64,000 bases of DNA from an uncultured Pseudodesulfovibrio sp. (GCF_963662885.1 NZ_OY760059.1:1364001-1428000); one strand, 5' to 3'. Shown: positions 43,406 through 52,540, counted from the stretch's first letter. The notes: a model not told the origin generated them from the sequence alone. Numbers and translations: made by a program.

Positions 43406-44554
43406 TTAGAGTATCTCTTCGTACAGGGCGCGGACCTGCTCCACAGTGGGAATCCGGCAGTTCAGGGCCGTGGACCCGCTGGCGTGCGCGTCCTCGGCCA
43501 ACCGGTCGAGGTCCTTTTCGGTCACGCCCCAGCCAGACAGTCTGGCTGGCAGGCCGGTTTCCTCGAAGATGGCCCCGAGCGCGTCCACGGCAGCCATGCC
43601 GGCTTCACGGACGCTGAAACCCTCGACGTTTTCGCCCAGGGCTTCGGCCAGCCGGGCGAACCGTTCGGGCGCGGCCGGGCGGTTGAACTCCATGACCGTG
43701 GCCAGGAGCATGGCGTTGGCCATGCCGTGCGGGATGCCGAAGTGCGCGCCAAGAGGCCGCGACATGGAGTGGACCAGGCAGGTGGAGGCGTTGCCGAAGG
43801 CATAGCCCGCCTCCATCTGGCCCAGGAGCATCTTTTCACGCGCTTCGGCATTATTGCCATTGAGCGTGGCCGGGATCAATGCTTCGGCGATGAGCCGGAT
43901 TGCAGCCAGGGCGTGGATGTCCGTCAACGGGGTGGCCAAAGAGGAGAGGTACGCTTCCACCGCGTGGGTCAGGGCATCCATGCCCGTGGCCGCTGTGTAG
44001 TCCGGCGGCATGGAATAGGTCAGCTCCGGGTCCAGGATGGCCACCGAGGGAATCAGGGTCGGTCCCTGAAGGACCATTTTGACCTTGCGTTCGGTGTCGG
44101 TGATGATCGAGATGCGGGTGATCTCGCTGCCGGTCCCGGCCGTAGTCGGCACCGCGATGATCGGCGGCCCCTGTTTTTCGGGCTGTTTGAACTCGAAGTC
44201 TCCGACCGGGGCGTTGTTGCCCAGGACCACGGAGATCCCCTTGGCCGCGTCCATGGGGCTGCCGCCGCCCAGGGCCACGATAACGTCGCATTCCTCTTTT
44301 CTGGCAATGATCGAGCCGTTCTCCACGGTGAGCGTGTCAGGGTCGGACGGCACCTGATCGAAGACGATCGGGGTCACGCCCGCGCTCTCCAGGGACTTGA
44401 CGACCGCGTCCAGCGCGCCGGATTTCTTGGAGGAGCCGCGCCCGGTGACGACCAGGGCCCGGCTTCCGAACCGGGCGGCCTCGGGACCTGCCTGGGCCAC
44501 GGCGCCCGGCCCGGATACGATCCGGGAAGGGGATTGGAAGTAGGTTACACTCAT
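43406..44554 (-). CDS. Iron-containing (group III) alcohol dehydrogenase
   Basis: NAD(P)-linked aldehyde/alcohol oxidoreductase, 382 residues. The dinucleotide motif GGGSPMDAAKGISV lies near residue 95. The metal site is formed by the Asp in TGMDALTHAVEAY and the histidines in that segment and in SMSRPLGAHFGIPHG. Relatives include 4-hydroxybutyrate, 3-hydroxypropionate and lactaldehyde dehydrogenases, and sulfoacetaldehyde reductase (SarD). It lies 10 bp after the aminotransferase and 14 bp before ureD. Its likely job is to reduce the aldehyde formed by the aminotransferase; the substrate is not fixed by sequence. Confidence 0.88.
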   Translation of the reverse strand: MSVTYFQSPSRIVSGPGAVAQAGPEAARFGSRALVVTGRGSSKKSGALDAVVKSLESAGVTPIVFDQVPSDPDTLTVENGSIIARKEECDVIVALGGGSPMDAAKGISVVLGNNAPVGDFEFKQPEKQGPPIIAVPTTAGTGSEITRISIITDTERKVKMVLQGPTLIPSVAILDPELTYSMPPDYTAATGMDALTHAVEAYLSSLATPLTDIHALAAIRLIAEALIPATLNGNNAEAREKMLLGQMEAGYAFGNASTCLVHSMSRPLGAHFGIPHGMANAMLLATVMEFNRPAAPERFARLAEALGENVEGFSVREAGMAAVDALGAIFEETGLPARLSGWGVTEKDLDRLAEDAHASGSTALNCRIPTVEQVRALYEEIL

Positions 44555-44564
44555 TGTTTCTCCC

Positions 44565-45884
44565 CTAAGCGCCCAGGATGACTTTTTCCGCTTCGGTCAG
44601 ACATTCGTCCATGATGGCGATGGCGTCGCGGAGCTGTTCCTCGGTGATGATTATGGGCGGGGTCAGGAAGATGTAGTTCCAGCGAACAAATACGGACAGA
44701 CCCTTCTCGTCGAAACGCTTGGTTATCTCGGCCATAAGCCCCGGAGCGCCGTTCCACGGGGACAGGGGTTCGCGGGTCTCGCGGTCCTTGACCATCTCCA
44801 TGACGCTGAACAGGCCGATGGAGCGGACGTCGCCGACCAGGGGATGCTTGGCCTTGAGTCCTTCCAGCAGTTCGGCCTGAATGGGGGCGAGCCTGGCCGC
44901 GTTGTCGATGTGTCCTTCCTCCTCGTAGGCGTCCAGGCAGGCAAGGGCCGCGGCGCAGGACACGGGGTGGCCGGAATAGGTCAGGCCGCAATAGAGCATG
45001 GTGTCGTCGAAGAAGTCGGCGATCTTTTTCTGGACCGCGACCACCCCCAGCGGGACGTAGCCGGAGTTGACGCCCTTGGCCATGGTGATGATGTCCGGAG
45101 CGATGTCGAAGTTCTGGAAACCGAACCACTTGCCCGTGCGCCCGAAGCCGGTCATGACCTCGTCGCAGATGAGCAGGATACCGAACTCGTCACAGATTTC
45201 GCGTACCCGCTCCATGTAGCCTTTGGGCGGCACCAGAATGCCGTTGGACCCGGTCACGGATTCCATCATCACGGCGGCCACGGTTTCCGGGGTTTCGTAC
45301 TGGATGATCTCCCGGATATGTTCCGCGCACGGCATTCCGCAGGATTCCGGCTCGTGGCCGAAGCTACAGCGGTAGCAGTAGGGGTCGAAACAATGGATCA
45401 CGCCGGGCATGGCCGGCTCCACCGGAGGCCTGCGCGGGTCCCCGGTCAGGGCGATGGCTCCGTAGGTGGCCCCATGGTAGGAGCGGAAGCGGGTGATGAT
45501 CTTGCTCTTGCCGGTAAAGGCGCGGGCTATTTTGATGGCGTTTTCGTTGGAGTCCGCGCCGCCCAGCGTAAAGAAGCATTTGCCGAACTCCTCGGGGAGC
45601 AGCTCGATGATCCGCTTGGCCAGCTTGCCGCGCATCTCTTCGGCGAACTGCGGGGCCACATAGCTCAGCTTGTCCGCCTGATCCTTGATGGCCTGGACCA
45701 CCTTGGGGTGCTGGTGACCGATGTTCAGGTTCACCAGCTGCGCGCCCAGATCGTAGTAGCGCTTGCCGTTCTCGTCCCAGAAGAACACGCCGTCGCCCCT
45801 GGTGATCACCTTGGGGGAAAGTTTGCCTTGGACCGACCAGGAGTGGAGGACATAGGACCGGTCGTTATCGTACGCTTCAGACAT
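44565..45884 (-). CDS. Class III PLP-dependent aminotransferase
   Basis: Omega-amino-acid or amine transaminase, 439 residues. It begins with YVLHSWSVQGKLSPKVI, has RSYHGATYGAIALTGDPRRP, the PLP-contacting LLICDEVMTGFGRTG, and the Schiff-base lysine in ITMAKGVNSGYVPLG. A cysteine-rich insert, CFDPYCYRCSFGHEPESC, is present, as in many homologues from anaerobes. The group includes taurine:pyruvate, beta-alanine:pyruvate and GABA transaminases. It heads the operon with the alcohol dehydrogenase and urease genes, so the amine it takes may be the product left after urea release from a guanidino compound. Taurine, beta-alanine, GABA and putrescine are all possible. Confidence 0.88.
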   Translation of the reverse strand: MSEAYDNDRSYVLHSWSVQGKLSPKVITRGDGVFFWDENGKRYYDLGAQLVNLNIGHQHPKVVQAIKDQADKLSYVAPQFAEEMRGKLAKRIIELLPEEFGKCFFTLGGADSNENAIKIARAFTGKSKIITRFRSYHGATYGAIALTGDPRRPPVEPAMPGVIHCFDPYCYRCSFGHEPESCGMPCAEHIREIIQYETPETVAAVMMESVTGSNGILVPPKGYMERVREICDEFGILLICDEVMTGFGRTGKWFGFQNFDIAPDIITMAKGVNSGYVPLGVVAVQKKIADFFDDTMLYCGLTYSGHPVSCAAALACLDAYEEEGHIDNAARLAPIQAELLEGLKAKHPLVGDVRSIGLFSVMEMVKDRETREPLSPWNGAPGLMAEITKRFDEKGLSVFVRWNYIFLTPPIIITEEQLRDAIAIMDECLTEAEKVILGA

Positions 45885-45961
45885 TCGAGTCTCCTACCTT
45901 ATTGTTTGATATCCGCCCGGCCGCCATTAGAGCCGGTTATCGCCGGGTGTTCGCATACCGG

Positions 45962-45978
45962 TTGCAAAGGGTACGCCT
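45962..45978 (-). promoter_or_regulatory. AGGC-N7-TTGCAA element upstream of the aminotransferase-urease operon (sigma-54-like)
   Basis: On the - strand AGGCGTACCCTTTGCAA has GG and GC separated by 10 bases, as in a -24/-12 promoter. The predicted start of transcription would leave a leader of roughly 65-70 bases before the aminotransferase ATG. The same AGGC-N7-TTGCAA pattern occurs at 52541-52557 before the ureohydrolase operon. The remaining part of this 354-bp gap (45885-46238) shows no gene. Confidence 0.4.
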
Positions 45979-46238
45979 GTCCGGCAGCGGGGGAGGGGAC
46001 GTGTTTGTCAGGGGTCGACATTTAGTAGTCTGGAATAATTGCTTTTTATGAGCGGAAGGCCACTGGCTGGCCACGCTTTTTTCGGGGTCTGGCGCAACTG
46101 TCGGGATGGCTTCGATAATATCCCCTAATACCTTGATCGGTCCGCATGATACCTGGGGTTCTGGATTTGCGGAAAAACGCAACCACCAGCAGTGGTTTGA
46201 CATAAATGTCAGCAAACGGCGTGGGGGAGAGAAGCTGT

Positions 46239-47150
46239 CTAGAAGCGCATGCGTTCCTTGAAAATGGCGGACTCCTGGAGAATCCACTCGTAGAAGCGTT
46301 GGATGGCGATGCGTTTGAGGGAGGACTTCGGGCAGGCCACGTAGAAGCCGTCCTCGATGATCACGTGGTCGAACAGCCGGACCAGGCTGCCGTCCTGAAG
46401 TTCGTCCGCCACCAGAGAGAAGCGCGTCAGGGCCACGCCCTGTCCGATGATGGCGCTCTGGCTGACCATGTAGGCGGTGCTGAAGGAGAGTCCCTGCCCG
46501 TACTTGGGCGGGCTCATGCCCAGCCGGGCGAACCAGTCGTCCCAGTTGGTGCTGTAGATTCCGTGGGGAACGGAGTCGTGCATCAGGTGCTTGCCTTCGA
46601 GGTCGGCCGGGGTGTTGATGGGGTGTTCCTCGAGAAAGGACGGCGAGCAGACAGGGATGATCGCGTCATTGAACAGAAAGGTCTGGTCCCATTCGGGGTG
46701 GTCCGTCTTGCCGTAGATGATGGCCACGTCGACGCCGTCATTGAGAAAGTCGGGCAGGGCTATCTCCGCCTCAACCCGGAAGCTGAGTTCCGGGGCGAAC
46801 TCGCGGAATTTCTTGACCCTGGGCATGAGCCAGCGCAGGGCGATGGACGGCAGAGTGCGGACAGTCATGACCTCGCGCGGGCTGGTGTCGTCGAGCTCCC
46901 GCAGGGTGTGCTCGATGCGTCCCAATCCGTCGCGGACCGCGTCGAGCAGTCGTTCGCCTTTGCCTGTCAGGGTCAGCCCACGGGCCTGGCGGTGGAAGAG
47001 TTTGAAGCCGACCGCCTCTTCCAGCCTGCCGATCTGCTGGCTCATGGCGCTCTGGGAGATGCCCATTTCCTTCGCAGCCCGGGTGAGGTTGAGGTGCTTG
47101 GCCGAGATGGCGAAGAACCTGAGGCTGTCGAGGTTGGGCAGTTGCTTCAT
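46239..47150 (-). CDS. LysR-family transcriptional regulator
   Basis: A 303-residue LTTR of the GcvA/AmpR-like type. The N-terminal winged helix reads LNLTRAAKEMGISQSAMSQQ, then IGRLEEAVGFKLFHRQARGL, and the C-terminal part is a two-lobed effector-binding domain (RTLPSIALRWLMPRVKKFRE). The start lies 1 bp beyond the ABC ATPase stop, so it is co-transcribed with the transporter genes. It faces the aminotransferase-urease operon 354 bp downstream and is the natural candidate to control both operons. The inducer is unknown. Confidence 0.92.
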   Translation of the reverse strand: MKQLPNLDSLRFFAISAKHLNLTRAAKEMGISQSAMSQQIGRLEEAVGFKLFHRQARGLTLTGKGERLLDAVRDGLGRIEHTLRELDDTSPREVMTVRTLPSIALRWLMPRVKKFREFAPELSFRVEAEIALPDFLNDGVDVAIIYGKTDHPEWDQTFLFNDAIIPVCSPSFLEEHPINTPADLEGKHLMHDSVPHGIYSTNWDDWFARLGMSPPKYGQGLSFSTAYMVSQSAIIGQGVALTRFSLVADELQDGSLVRLFDHVIIEDGFYVACPKSSLKRIAIQRFYEWILQESAIFKERMRF

Positions 47151-47151
47151 A

Positions 47152-47955
47152 TCAGTTCAAAGTCCCGTTGCGTTCGGACCAGGTCTTGAGAAATGCCGTG
47201 AGTTTTTCGCTCTTGGGCTGGCCGAACAGTTGGTCGGGGGCGCCGCTTTCCTCGATCCGGCCGTCGGCCAGGAAGACGACCTTGTCGGCCACCTGGGAGG
47301 CGAAGCCCATTTCATGAGTTACGACTACCATCGTCATTCCTTCCTTAGCAAGCTCGCGCATGACGCCCAGGACCTCGCCGACCAGCTCGGGATCCAGGGC
47401 CGAGGTCGGCTCGTCAAAAAGCATGATCGACGGTTCCATGCCCAGGGACCGGGCGATGGCCACCCGCTGCTGCTGCCCGCCGGAAAGACTGCCGGGGTAC
47501 ATGTCCTTCTTGTCCACCATGCCGACCTTGTCCAGGACGATCAGAGCACGTGCTTCGGCCTCCTTTCTGCCCATCTTCTTGACCAGTTGCAGAGGGGCCA
47601 TGACGTTTTTGAGCACGGTCATGTGCGGCCACAGGTTGAACTGCTGGAAGACCATGCAGATCCTTTTCAGGGCGGACTGGCGCGCCGAATCCAGGCGGTG
47701 GTGCGCGATCTTTTCCTGCCCGGTGGCGCTGAACATCTGGCCTGCGATGGCTATCTTGCCGTCGTCAAAGGACTCCAGCCCGTTGATGCAGCGGAGCATG
47801 GTGGATTTGCCGGAGCCGGATCCGCCGATGAGGCAGACCACCTGGCCGTTCTTGACGGTCAGGTCCACGCCCTTGAGGACGGTGTGCTCGCCAAACGATT
47901 TCCAAAGGTTGATGAGGCTGACTGCGGTATTGTCGGTAGTAGGCATTCGATTCAT
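47152..47955 (-). CDS. Polar amino-acid-type ABC transporter ATP-binding protein
   Basis: A GlnQ/HisP-type ATPase, 267 residues (a start three codons in, at 47946, is about equally likely). Walker A GGSGSGKSTMLRCINGLE, signature LSGGQQQRVAIARSLGM, Walker B IMLFDEPTSALDPELVGEVL and switch histidine VVVTHEMGFA are all intact. It is the fourth gene of the transporter set, energising the two permeases encoded just before it. Confidence 0.94.
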   Translation of the reverse strand: MNRMPTTDNTAVSLINLWKSFGEHTVLKGVDLTVKNGQVVCLIGGSGSGKSTMLRCINGLESFDDGKIAIAGQMFSATGQEKIAHHRLDSARQSALKRICMVFQQFNLWPHMTVLKNVMAPLQLVKKMGRKEAEARALIVLDKVGMVDKKDMYPGSLSGGQQQRVAIARSLGMEPSIMLFDEPTSALDPELVGEVLGVMRELAKEGMTMVVVTHEMGFASQVADKVVFLADGRIEESGAPDQLFGQPKSEKLTAFLKTWSERNGTLN

Positions 47956-47970
47956 CCTGTGCTCGGAAGT

Positions 47971-48630
47971 TTATCTGGAGATATAGCGCATCTGGCGGCG
48001 CTCCCAGAGTTGGCCGCCTCTGGAGACGGCGGTGACGATGAGCCAGTACGCCCCGGCAAGTACGACGTACGGTTCGACGATGGAAAAGGTCTCGGTGGAG
48101 ATCTTCACCGCGGCGGTGGTCACCTCCGGCACGGTGATGATCGACAGGATCGCGGACTCCTTGATGATCAGGATGGTCTGGTTGATGACCGAGGGGATGA
48201 TCAGCGTCAGCATCTGGGGGATCTGGACGTGGAGCATGATCTGCAGCGGAGTCATGCCGAGGTCCTGGGCGGCTTCGAGCTGGCCTGCCGGGATGTTCTG
48301 GAAACCGGCGCGGAATATCTCGGCGAAGTAGGCCGCCCCGTAGAGGGTCAGGCCGAGGATGCCGGTGGCGATGGCCGAGAGGTCCAGGCCGAAATAGGGG
48401 CCCCCGTAGAAGAGCAGAAAGAGTTGGACCAGCAGCGGCGTGCCCCGGAAGATGTTGACGTAGCTCCGGTACAGGGCGCGCAGGAGCGTAAGACGGGAGC
48501 TGCCGATGGAATACAGCGCCAGACCCCAGACCATGCCGAGGGCGAGGCCCGCCGTGCAGATGAGCACGGTGTTCAGCATTCCCTTGAGGAACAGCGGATA
48601 GTACTGTGTGATGATGGAAAAATCGAACAT
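47971..48630 (-). CDS. Polar amino-acid-type ABC transporter permease (second)
   Basis: A HisM/GlnP-family permease, 219 residues with about five helices. The conserved loop for ATPase contact is EAAQDLGMTPLQIMLHVQIP, and the N-terminal SYVNIFRGTPLLVQLFLLFY is the family signature. It probably forms a heterodimer with the permease encoded 9 bp upstream. Confidence 0.93.
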   Translation of the reverse strand: MFDFSIITQYYPLFLKGMLNTVLICTAGLALGMVWGLALYSIGSSRLTLLRALYRSYVNIFRGTPLLVQLFLLFYGGPYFGLDLSAIATGILGLTLYGAAYFAEIFRAGFQNIPAGQLEAAQDLGMTPLQIMLHVQIPQMLTLIIPSVINQTILIIKESAILSIITVPEVTTAAVKISTETFSIVEPYVVLAGAYWLIVTAVSRGGQLWERRQMRYISR

Positions 48631-48639
48631 GCGTTCCTC

Positions 48640-49290
48640 CTAGGAAATCCGGAGCCTGCGTTCAAGATACAGACCTGCCTTGCCGATGGCGTAGGTCATG
48701 ATGAAGTAGATGGCTCCTGCCACGGCAAAGGATTCCACCGGCCGGTAGGTGGACGAGGAAATGGTCTGGGCCATACGCATCAGGTCGGTCACGGCGATGG
48801 TGGAGATGAGCGCCGAATTCTTGAGGATGTCGATGGTCTCGTTGAGCAAGGCGGGCAGGGTGGCCCGGAAGACCTGCGGCACCTGGATGTGCAGACGGAT
48901 CTGCAGAGGGGTGAAGCCGAGGTCCCGGGCCGCTTCGACCTGGCCTCCGGGCAGGGCCTGGAACCCTCCGCGAAGGATTTCCGCCTGGAAGGCCGCGGTG
49001 TTCATGGAAAGACAGAGCACCGCGGCCAACACGGACGGAATGTTGATGCCGGCCAGGGGGAGGAAGTAGAAGATGATGGACAACTGGACCAGCAGCGGAG
49101 TGCCCCGGAAGAAGCTGATGTACAGTGCGCAGATTCTTTTGAGCAGGGGCCGTTCGGACATCTTGCCGAAGCACAGCAGGTGTCCGAAGACGAACCCGAT
49201 CAGAATGGAGATCAGCGAGAGGGACAGAGTCTGCCACGCTCCCTTGAGCAACTGCGGGTATTGAGCCAGTATGACGCCAAAATCGAACAT
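48640..49290 (-). CDS. Polar amino-acid-type ABC transporter permease (first)
   Basis: A HisM/GlnP-family permease, 216 residues. Family marks: YISFFRGTPLLVQLSIIFYF and the EAA loop VEAARDLGFTPLQIRLHIQV. It is similar to but distinct from the next permease, so the transporter is heterodimeric. It follows the binding-protein gene by 24 bp. Confidence 0.93.
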   Translation of the reverse strand: MFDFGVILAQYPQLLKGAWQTLSLSLISILIGFVFGHLLCFGKMSERPLLKRICALYISFFRGTPLLVQLSIIFYFLPLAGINIPSVLAAVLCLSMNTAAFQAEILRGGFQALPGGQVEAARDLGFTPLQIRLHIQVPQVFRATLPALLNETIDILKNSALISTIAVTDLMRMAQTISSSTYRPVESFAVAGAIYFIMTYAIGKAGLYLERRLRIS

Positions 49291-49314
49291 ATTTCTTCCC
49301 GTGGCGAGAGGTTG

Positions 49315-50166
49315 CTAGAAGTTCGGAGTCGGGAACGAGTCAGCCGGAACGTCCATGGTGAAGCCGAACCATTTTTTCTGCAGCTCGGCCATCTTGCCGC
49401 TCTTGTTCAGCTTGACGATGCCGTCGCTGATGAACTTGACCAGAGAGGCGCTGTCTTCATCCTTGCGGCCTACCCAGGCGAAGTAGGTGGCCGGGCCGAA
49501 AGGCGGCAGTCCGATGGAGAAGGTCTCGGGCCGTTCCTTGACCAGCGGGGCCAGGTTGGGAAGGCTGTTGACCACGGCGTCCACTCGGTGGGAGGCCAGG
49601 GCCGCGTAGGCTTCGTCATTGCCGATGAATTCCACCAGCTTGCCGACGCCCTTGCCGAACTTGGGCTTGAGCACGTCGTTTTCCAGGCCTTCCACGGCGC
49701 TGAAGTAGGGGGCGGCACCGGCCTGGATGCCGACCTTCTTGCCGACCAGGTCTTCGGCGGACTTGATGGAGTCGTCACCGGTGCGTTTGACGTAGGTCAC
49801 AGCAGCGGTGGAAAAGGGCATGGTGAATGCGTACTTGGCGTCGCGGGCCTTGGTGATGGTCAGGGACGCGGCCACGAAGTCGTAGCGTTTGGCGTCCAGG
49901 CCGGCCAGCAGTCCCTGGAAAGGCAGATCAAGCAGCTTCAGCTTCACGCCGGGCAGGTCCTTGAGCACTTCCTTGAGAATGCTGTTGCCGTAGCCGACGA
50001 TCTGGCCGTCCTTGACGAACTCGAACGGGGCAAAACGGGCCTCGGTGGCCACGACGATCTCGCCGCGATCCTTGATCCGTTCCAACAAATCCTTTGCCTG
50101 GGCGTTGACCGCCATGGTCGCGATAACGACCAGGGCTACGGCCAGAGTCTTGAATACTTTGTTCAC
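49315..50166 (-). CDS. Periplasmic amino-acid-type solute-binding protein
   Basis: An SBP family 3 protein, about 283 residues. A GTG start at 50166 is preceded by GGAGG with a 6-base gap, preferred over longer frames. The signal peptide runs through VALVVIATMAVNAQA. Domain marks are RGEIVVATEARFAPFEFVKD, GLDAKRYDFVAASLTITKAR and LVGKKVGIQAG. The ligand-binding Arg/Asp pair common in alpha-amino-acid binders cannot be confirmed by eye. With an amidinohydrolase-like and a ureohydrolase gene just upstream, a guanidino or basic amino compound is the likely cargo. Confidence 0.92.
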   Translation of the reverse strand: MNKVFKTLAVALVVIATMAVNAQAKDLLERIKDRGEIVVATEARFAPFEFVKDGQIVGYGNSILKEVLKDLPGVKLKLLDLPFQGLLAGLDAKRYDFVAASLTITKARDAKYAFTMPFSTAAVTYVKRTGDDSIKSAEDLVGKKVGIQAGAAPYFSAVEGLENDVLKPKFGKGVGKLVEFIGNDEAYAALASHRVDAVVNSLPNLAPLVKERPETFSIGLPPFGPATYFAWVGRKDEDSASLVKFISDGIVKLNKSGKMAELQKKWFGFTMDVPADSFPTPNF

Positions 50167-50258
50167 GAGGAACCTCCAGTCTTGGTTGTGATACGCGAAA
50201 GATTCCTTTTGGTCCTTTCCGTTCATCAGTTTATAACCCAATTTGCAACGGTCTCCCT

Positions 50259-51518
50259 TCAAGCCGTTGCCGAGGACCGCCGCCCGTGCGACGCTCCCAA
50301 AATATGGTGTTCCGGCCCGGCCGGAAAATCTGTCATGTTTTCGGCCCCGTTCTCCGTGACCACGAGCAGGTCCTGTTCGCGGTAGCCGCCCGCGCCTTCC
50401 ATCTGCTGCGGAATAACCACGGAAGGCTCCAGGGAAACGACCATGCCGCTGCGCAGTTCGGCGGTAACGTCCGCCCGCAGTTCGATTCCGGTCTCCCTGC
50501 CGTAGTAGCGGTTGACGATCCCGAACGACCGCCCATGGTCCGGACCGCGGTGTTCGAGCAGCCCGGCCTCGGCATACAGGGCGTCAAGCTCGGCCGCGAT
50601 GTCGCAGCAGCGGGCACCCGGGCGGATCAGCTCCAGCCCCTTCCGGCGGACGGCCTGATTGCATTCCCAAATTTTCAGACCCCGCTCCGAGGGAACGCCC
50701 ATGGAAAGAGTCCGTCCCAGCGCCACGTTGTAGCCCGCGATCATGGGGAAACAGCTCATGCACAAGAGATCGCCCCGCCTGATTCTCCGGCTGGTCACCG
50801 GATTGTGAGGTCCGTCGGTGTGGATGCCGGATTGCAGCCAGGTCCAGGTGTCCCGCAGTTCCAGATGGGGCAGATGGCAGGCGATCTCGATGATCATGGC
50901 ATTGGTGGACGCCTGGGCCGCTTCATGCTCCGGAACGCCATCGGCGATGGCCCTGCAGGCCGCCTCGGCGCCTTTGACCGCGATCTTCGCGCCGGTGCGG
51001 ATCAGTTCGATTTCCTCTTGAGATTTGATCTGTCGGGTGCGCATGACGTGGTTGCCGACATCAAGGAAACGCGCCTTGGGACATGCGGCCTTCAGCTTTT
51101 CCAGGCTCTCCACAGTGACATGGTCGAACTCGATGCCGATAGTGCGGCTTTGCCCCAGCAGGTGACTGACCGCCTGAAAGAAATTTTCGTCGCCAGGATC
51201 GGTATATACGAGGTTGTCTCCGAAGCTGCGGCGGTAGGGCTGACCGAAATCGATGGCCGGGCTGATGGTCGTGGAACTGCGCTGGGTGACGACGAGGCCG
51301 AAGTCACGGCCAAAGGCGCAGTAGAGAAAGTCGCTGTAGTAGTGCACGTTGTGCATGGACGTTAACAGAATGGCGTCCACGCCGGTCTCCGCCATGAAAC
51401 GGCGCAGGGCATCGATCCTGCGGAGCATCTCGGAACTGGAGAAGGTTCGTTTGACCTTGCTGCCGTTCTTGATCTCCAGGAATGCCGGGAGAGAGTGGAT
51501 TGATGTTGCGCTGTTCAT
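50259..51518 (-). CDS. Creatinase-like amidinohydrolase (M24/pita-bread fold)
   Basis: About 419 residues from the ATG at 51518. Close resemblance along the whole length to Pseudomonas creatinase, which cleaves creatine to sarcosine and urea: VHYYSDFLYCAFGRDFGLVV, DTWTWLQSGIHTDGPHNPVT, RPGARCCDIAAELD and GAGGYREQDLLVVTENGAEN. The catalytic histidine (H238, equivalent to H232), the Phe/Arg pair (F69, R71; F62, R64), the Arg in YYGRE (R335) and the Glu in VVSLEP (E358) are kept. By comparison with the remembered Pseudomonas sequence, three pocket positions differ: E262 is Gly (ALGRT), H324 is Arg (HGRSFG) and H376 is Gln (REQD). Metal-binding residues of M24 peptidases are absent, as in creatinase. 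A different guanidino substrate is therefore possible. It lies 23 bp after the ureohydrolase gene. Confidence 0.82.
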   Translation of the reverse strand: MNSATSIHSLPAFLEIKNGSKVKRTFSSSEMLRRIDALRRFMAETGVDAILLTSMHNVHYYSDFLYCAFGRDFGLVVTQRSSTTISPAIDFGQPYRRSFGDNLVYTDPGDENFFQAVSHLLGQSRTIGIEFDHVTVESLEKLKAACPKARFLDVGNHVMRTRQIKSQEEIELIRTGAKIAVKGAEAACRAIADGVPEHEAAQASTNAMIIEIACHLPHLELRDTWTWLQSGIHTDGPHNPVTSRRIRRGDLLCMSCFPMIAGYNVALGRTLSMGVPSERGLKIWECNQAVRRKGLELIRPGARCCDIAAELDALYAEAGLLEHRGPDHGRSFGIVNRYYGRETGIELRADVTAELRSGMVVSLEPSVVIPQQMEGAGGYREQDLLVVTENGAENMTDFPAGPEHHILGASHGRRSSATA

Positions 51519-51541
51519 GGTGGAGTCCGGTCTTGTGTTTT

Positions 51542-52489
51542 CTATGCAGCTTTGTTCTTGGCCAGGACGGACAGGAAGGCATGGATGACGCCAGCGGCAG
51601 CCAGGGCCGTTATCTGGGCGTGGTCCAGATCGGGCAGCACCTCCACCAGATCCATGCCGAGCATGTTCTGGCCCAAGCAGCATTCAGTGACCAGGCGCAG
51701 GGCCTCGTAGCTGGTGAAGCCGCCGATTTCCGGGGTGCCGGTGCCCGGCGCGTAGGCCGCGTCCATGAAGTCGATGTCGAAGGTCAGGAATACCTTGGTG
51801 CCCTTGATCCGCTCACGGATGCGCTCGATGGCCTTGGGGATGCCTATCTCGTGCAGCTCCCAGCCGGTGATGATCTCCATGCCCTTGTTCAGGGCGTAGT
51901 CGTGGCAGTCCTTGCTGTAGTAATGGCCGCGCATACCCACCTGGATGGAGGTTGTGGGATCGATGAGTCCTTCCTCCATGGCCCAGTAGAACGGGGTGCC
52001 GTGGTTGTAGGGCTTGCCGAAGTAGTCGCTGCTGGTGTCGCTGTGGGCGTCGAAGTGCAGCAGGGACACCGGGCCGTGGTGCCTGTGCAGGGCTCGCAGG
52101 GTGGGCAGGGTGATGGAGTGGTCGCCGCCGAGGATGACCGGGGTCACGCCCGACTCGAAGATCGGGGACATGCCCTCGGTGATTCTCGTGTGGGACTCCT
52201 CCAGATAACCGGGAACGATGTCTATGTCGCCGTAGTCCACGCCGGAGAGATGCTCGAACAGATCCACGTCGAGCACGGGGTTGTATGCCTTGAGGATAGA
52301 GGACGCCTCACGGATGCCCCGAGGACCGAAACGGCATCCCGGACGGAATGTTGTGGCGGTATCAAAGGGTTGCCCGACGACGACGAAATCCACATCCTCC
52401 AGCGTGCGCACATGGGGCAGACGCATGAACGTGCTAACCCCAGAGAACCGGGGGGATTGCAGTGAGTCAACGGGATGGTATTTTTTCAT
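51542..52489 (-). CDS. Ureohydrolase of the agmatinase/guanidino-acid hydrolase family
   Basis: A binuclear-manganese (or nickel) arginase-fold enzyme, about 315 residues from the ATG at 52489 with GGAGG upstream. Metal ligands are in VILGGDHSITL, LLHFDAHSDTS and LTFDIDFMDAAYAPGTGTPE; NHGTPFYWA is a substrate-side motif. The family removes urea from agmatine, guanidinobutyrate, guanidinopropionate, guanidinoacetate or free guanidine, and the sequence alone does not separate these. It is the first gene of the operon ureohydrolase-creatinase homologue-ABC transporter-LysR. A second urea-forming enzyme next to a urease operon points to guanidino-compound use. Confidence 0.88.
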   Translation of the reverse strand: MKKYHPVDSLQSPRFSGVSTFMRLPHVRTLEDVDFVVVGQPFDTATTFRPGCRFGPRGIREASSILKAYNPVLDVDLFEHLSGVDYGDIDIVPGYLEESHTRITEGMSPIFESGVTPVILGGDHSITLPTLRALHRHHGPVSLLHFDAHSDTSSDYFGKPYNHGTPFYWAMEEGLIDPTTSIQVGMRGHYYSKDCHDYALNKGMEIITGWELHEIGIPKAIERIRERIKGTKVFLTFDIDFMDAAYAPGTGTPEIGGFTSYEALRLVTECCLGQNMLGMDLVEVLPDLDHAQITALAAAGVIHAFLSVLAKNKAA

Positions 52490-52540
52490 TTCAGCCTCCG
52501 AATAAACGATATTGGTATTAGTTGAGTTGTTTCTTCCCTG

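Noticed and set aside
43406..45884. Firm naming of the aminotransferase and alcohol dehydrogenase as taurine:pyruvate aminotransferase and sulfoacetaldehyde reductase
   Set aside because: The gene pair and order fit, but no isethionate lyase, alanine dehydrogenase or taurine-specific marker is present; beta-alanine, GABA or other amines fit equally well. Kept only as one hypothesis.
46717..50385. Very long rightward open frame (over 1200 codons) across the LysR, ABC transporter and binding-protein genes
   Set aside because: It lies antisense to five well-supported genes, has no domain or signal, and its composition (rich in Asp, Gly, His, Arg, Gln, Val) is typical of a mirror frame in GC-rich DNA.
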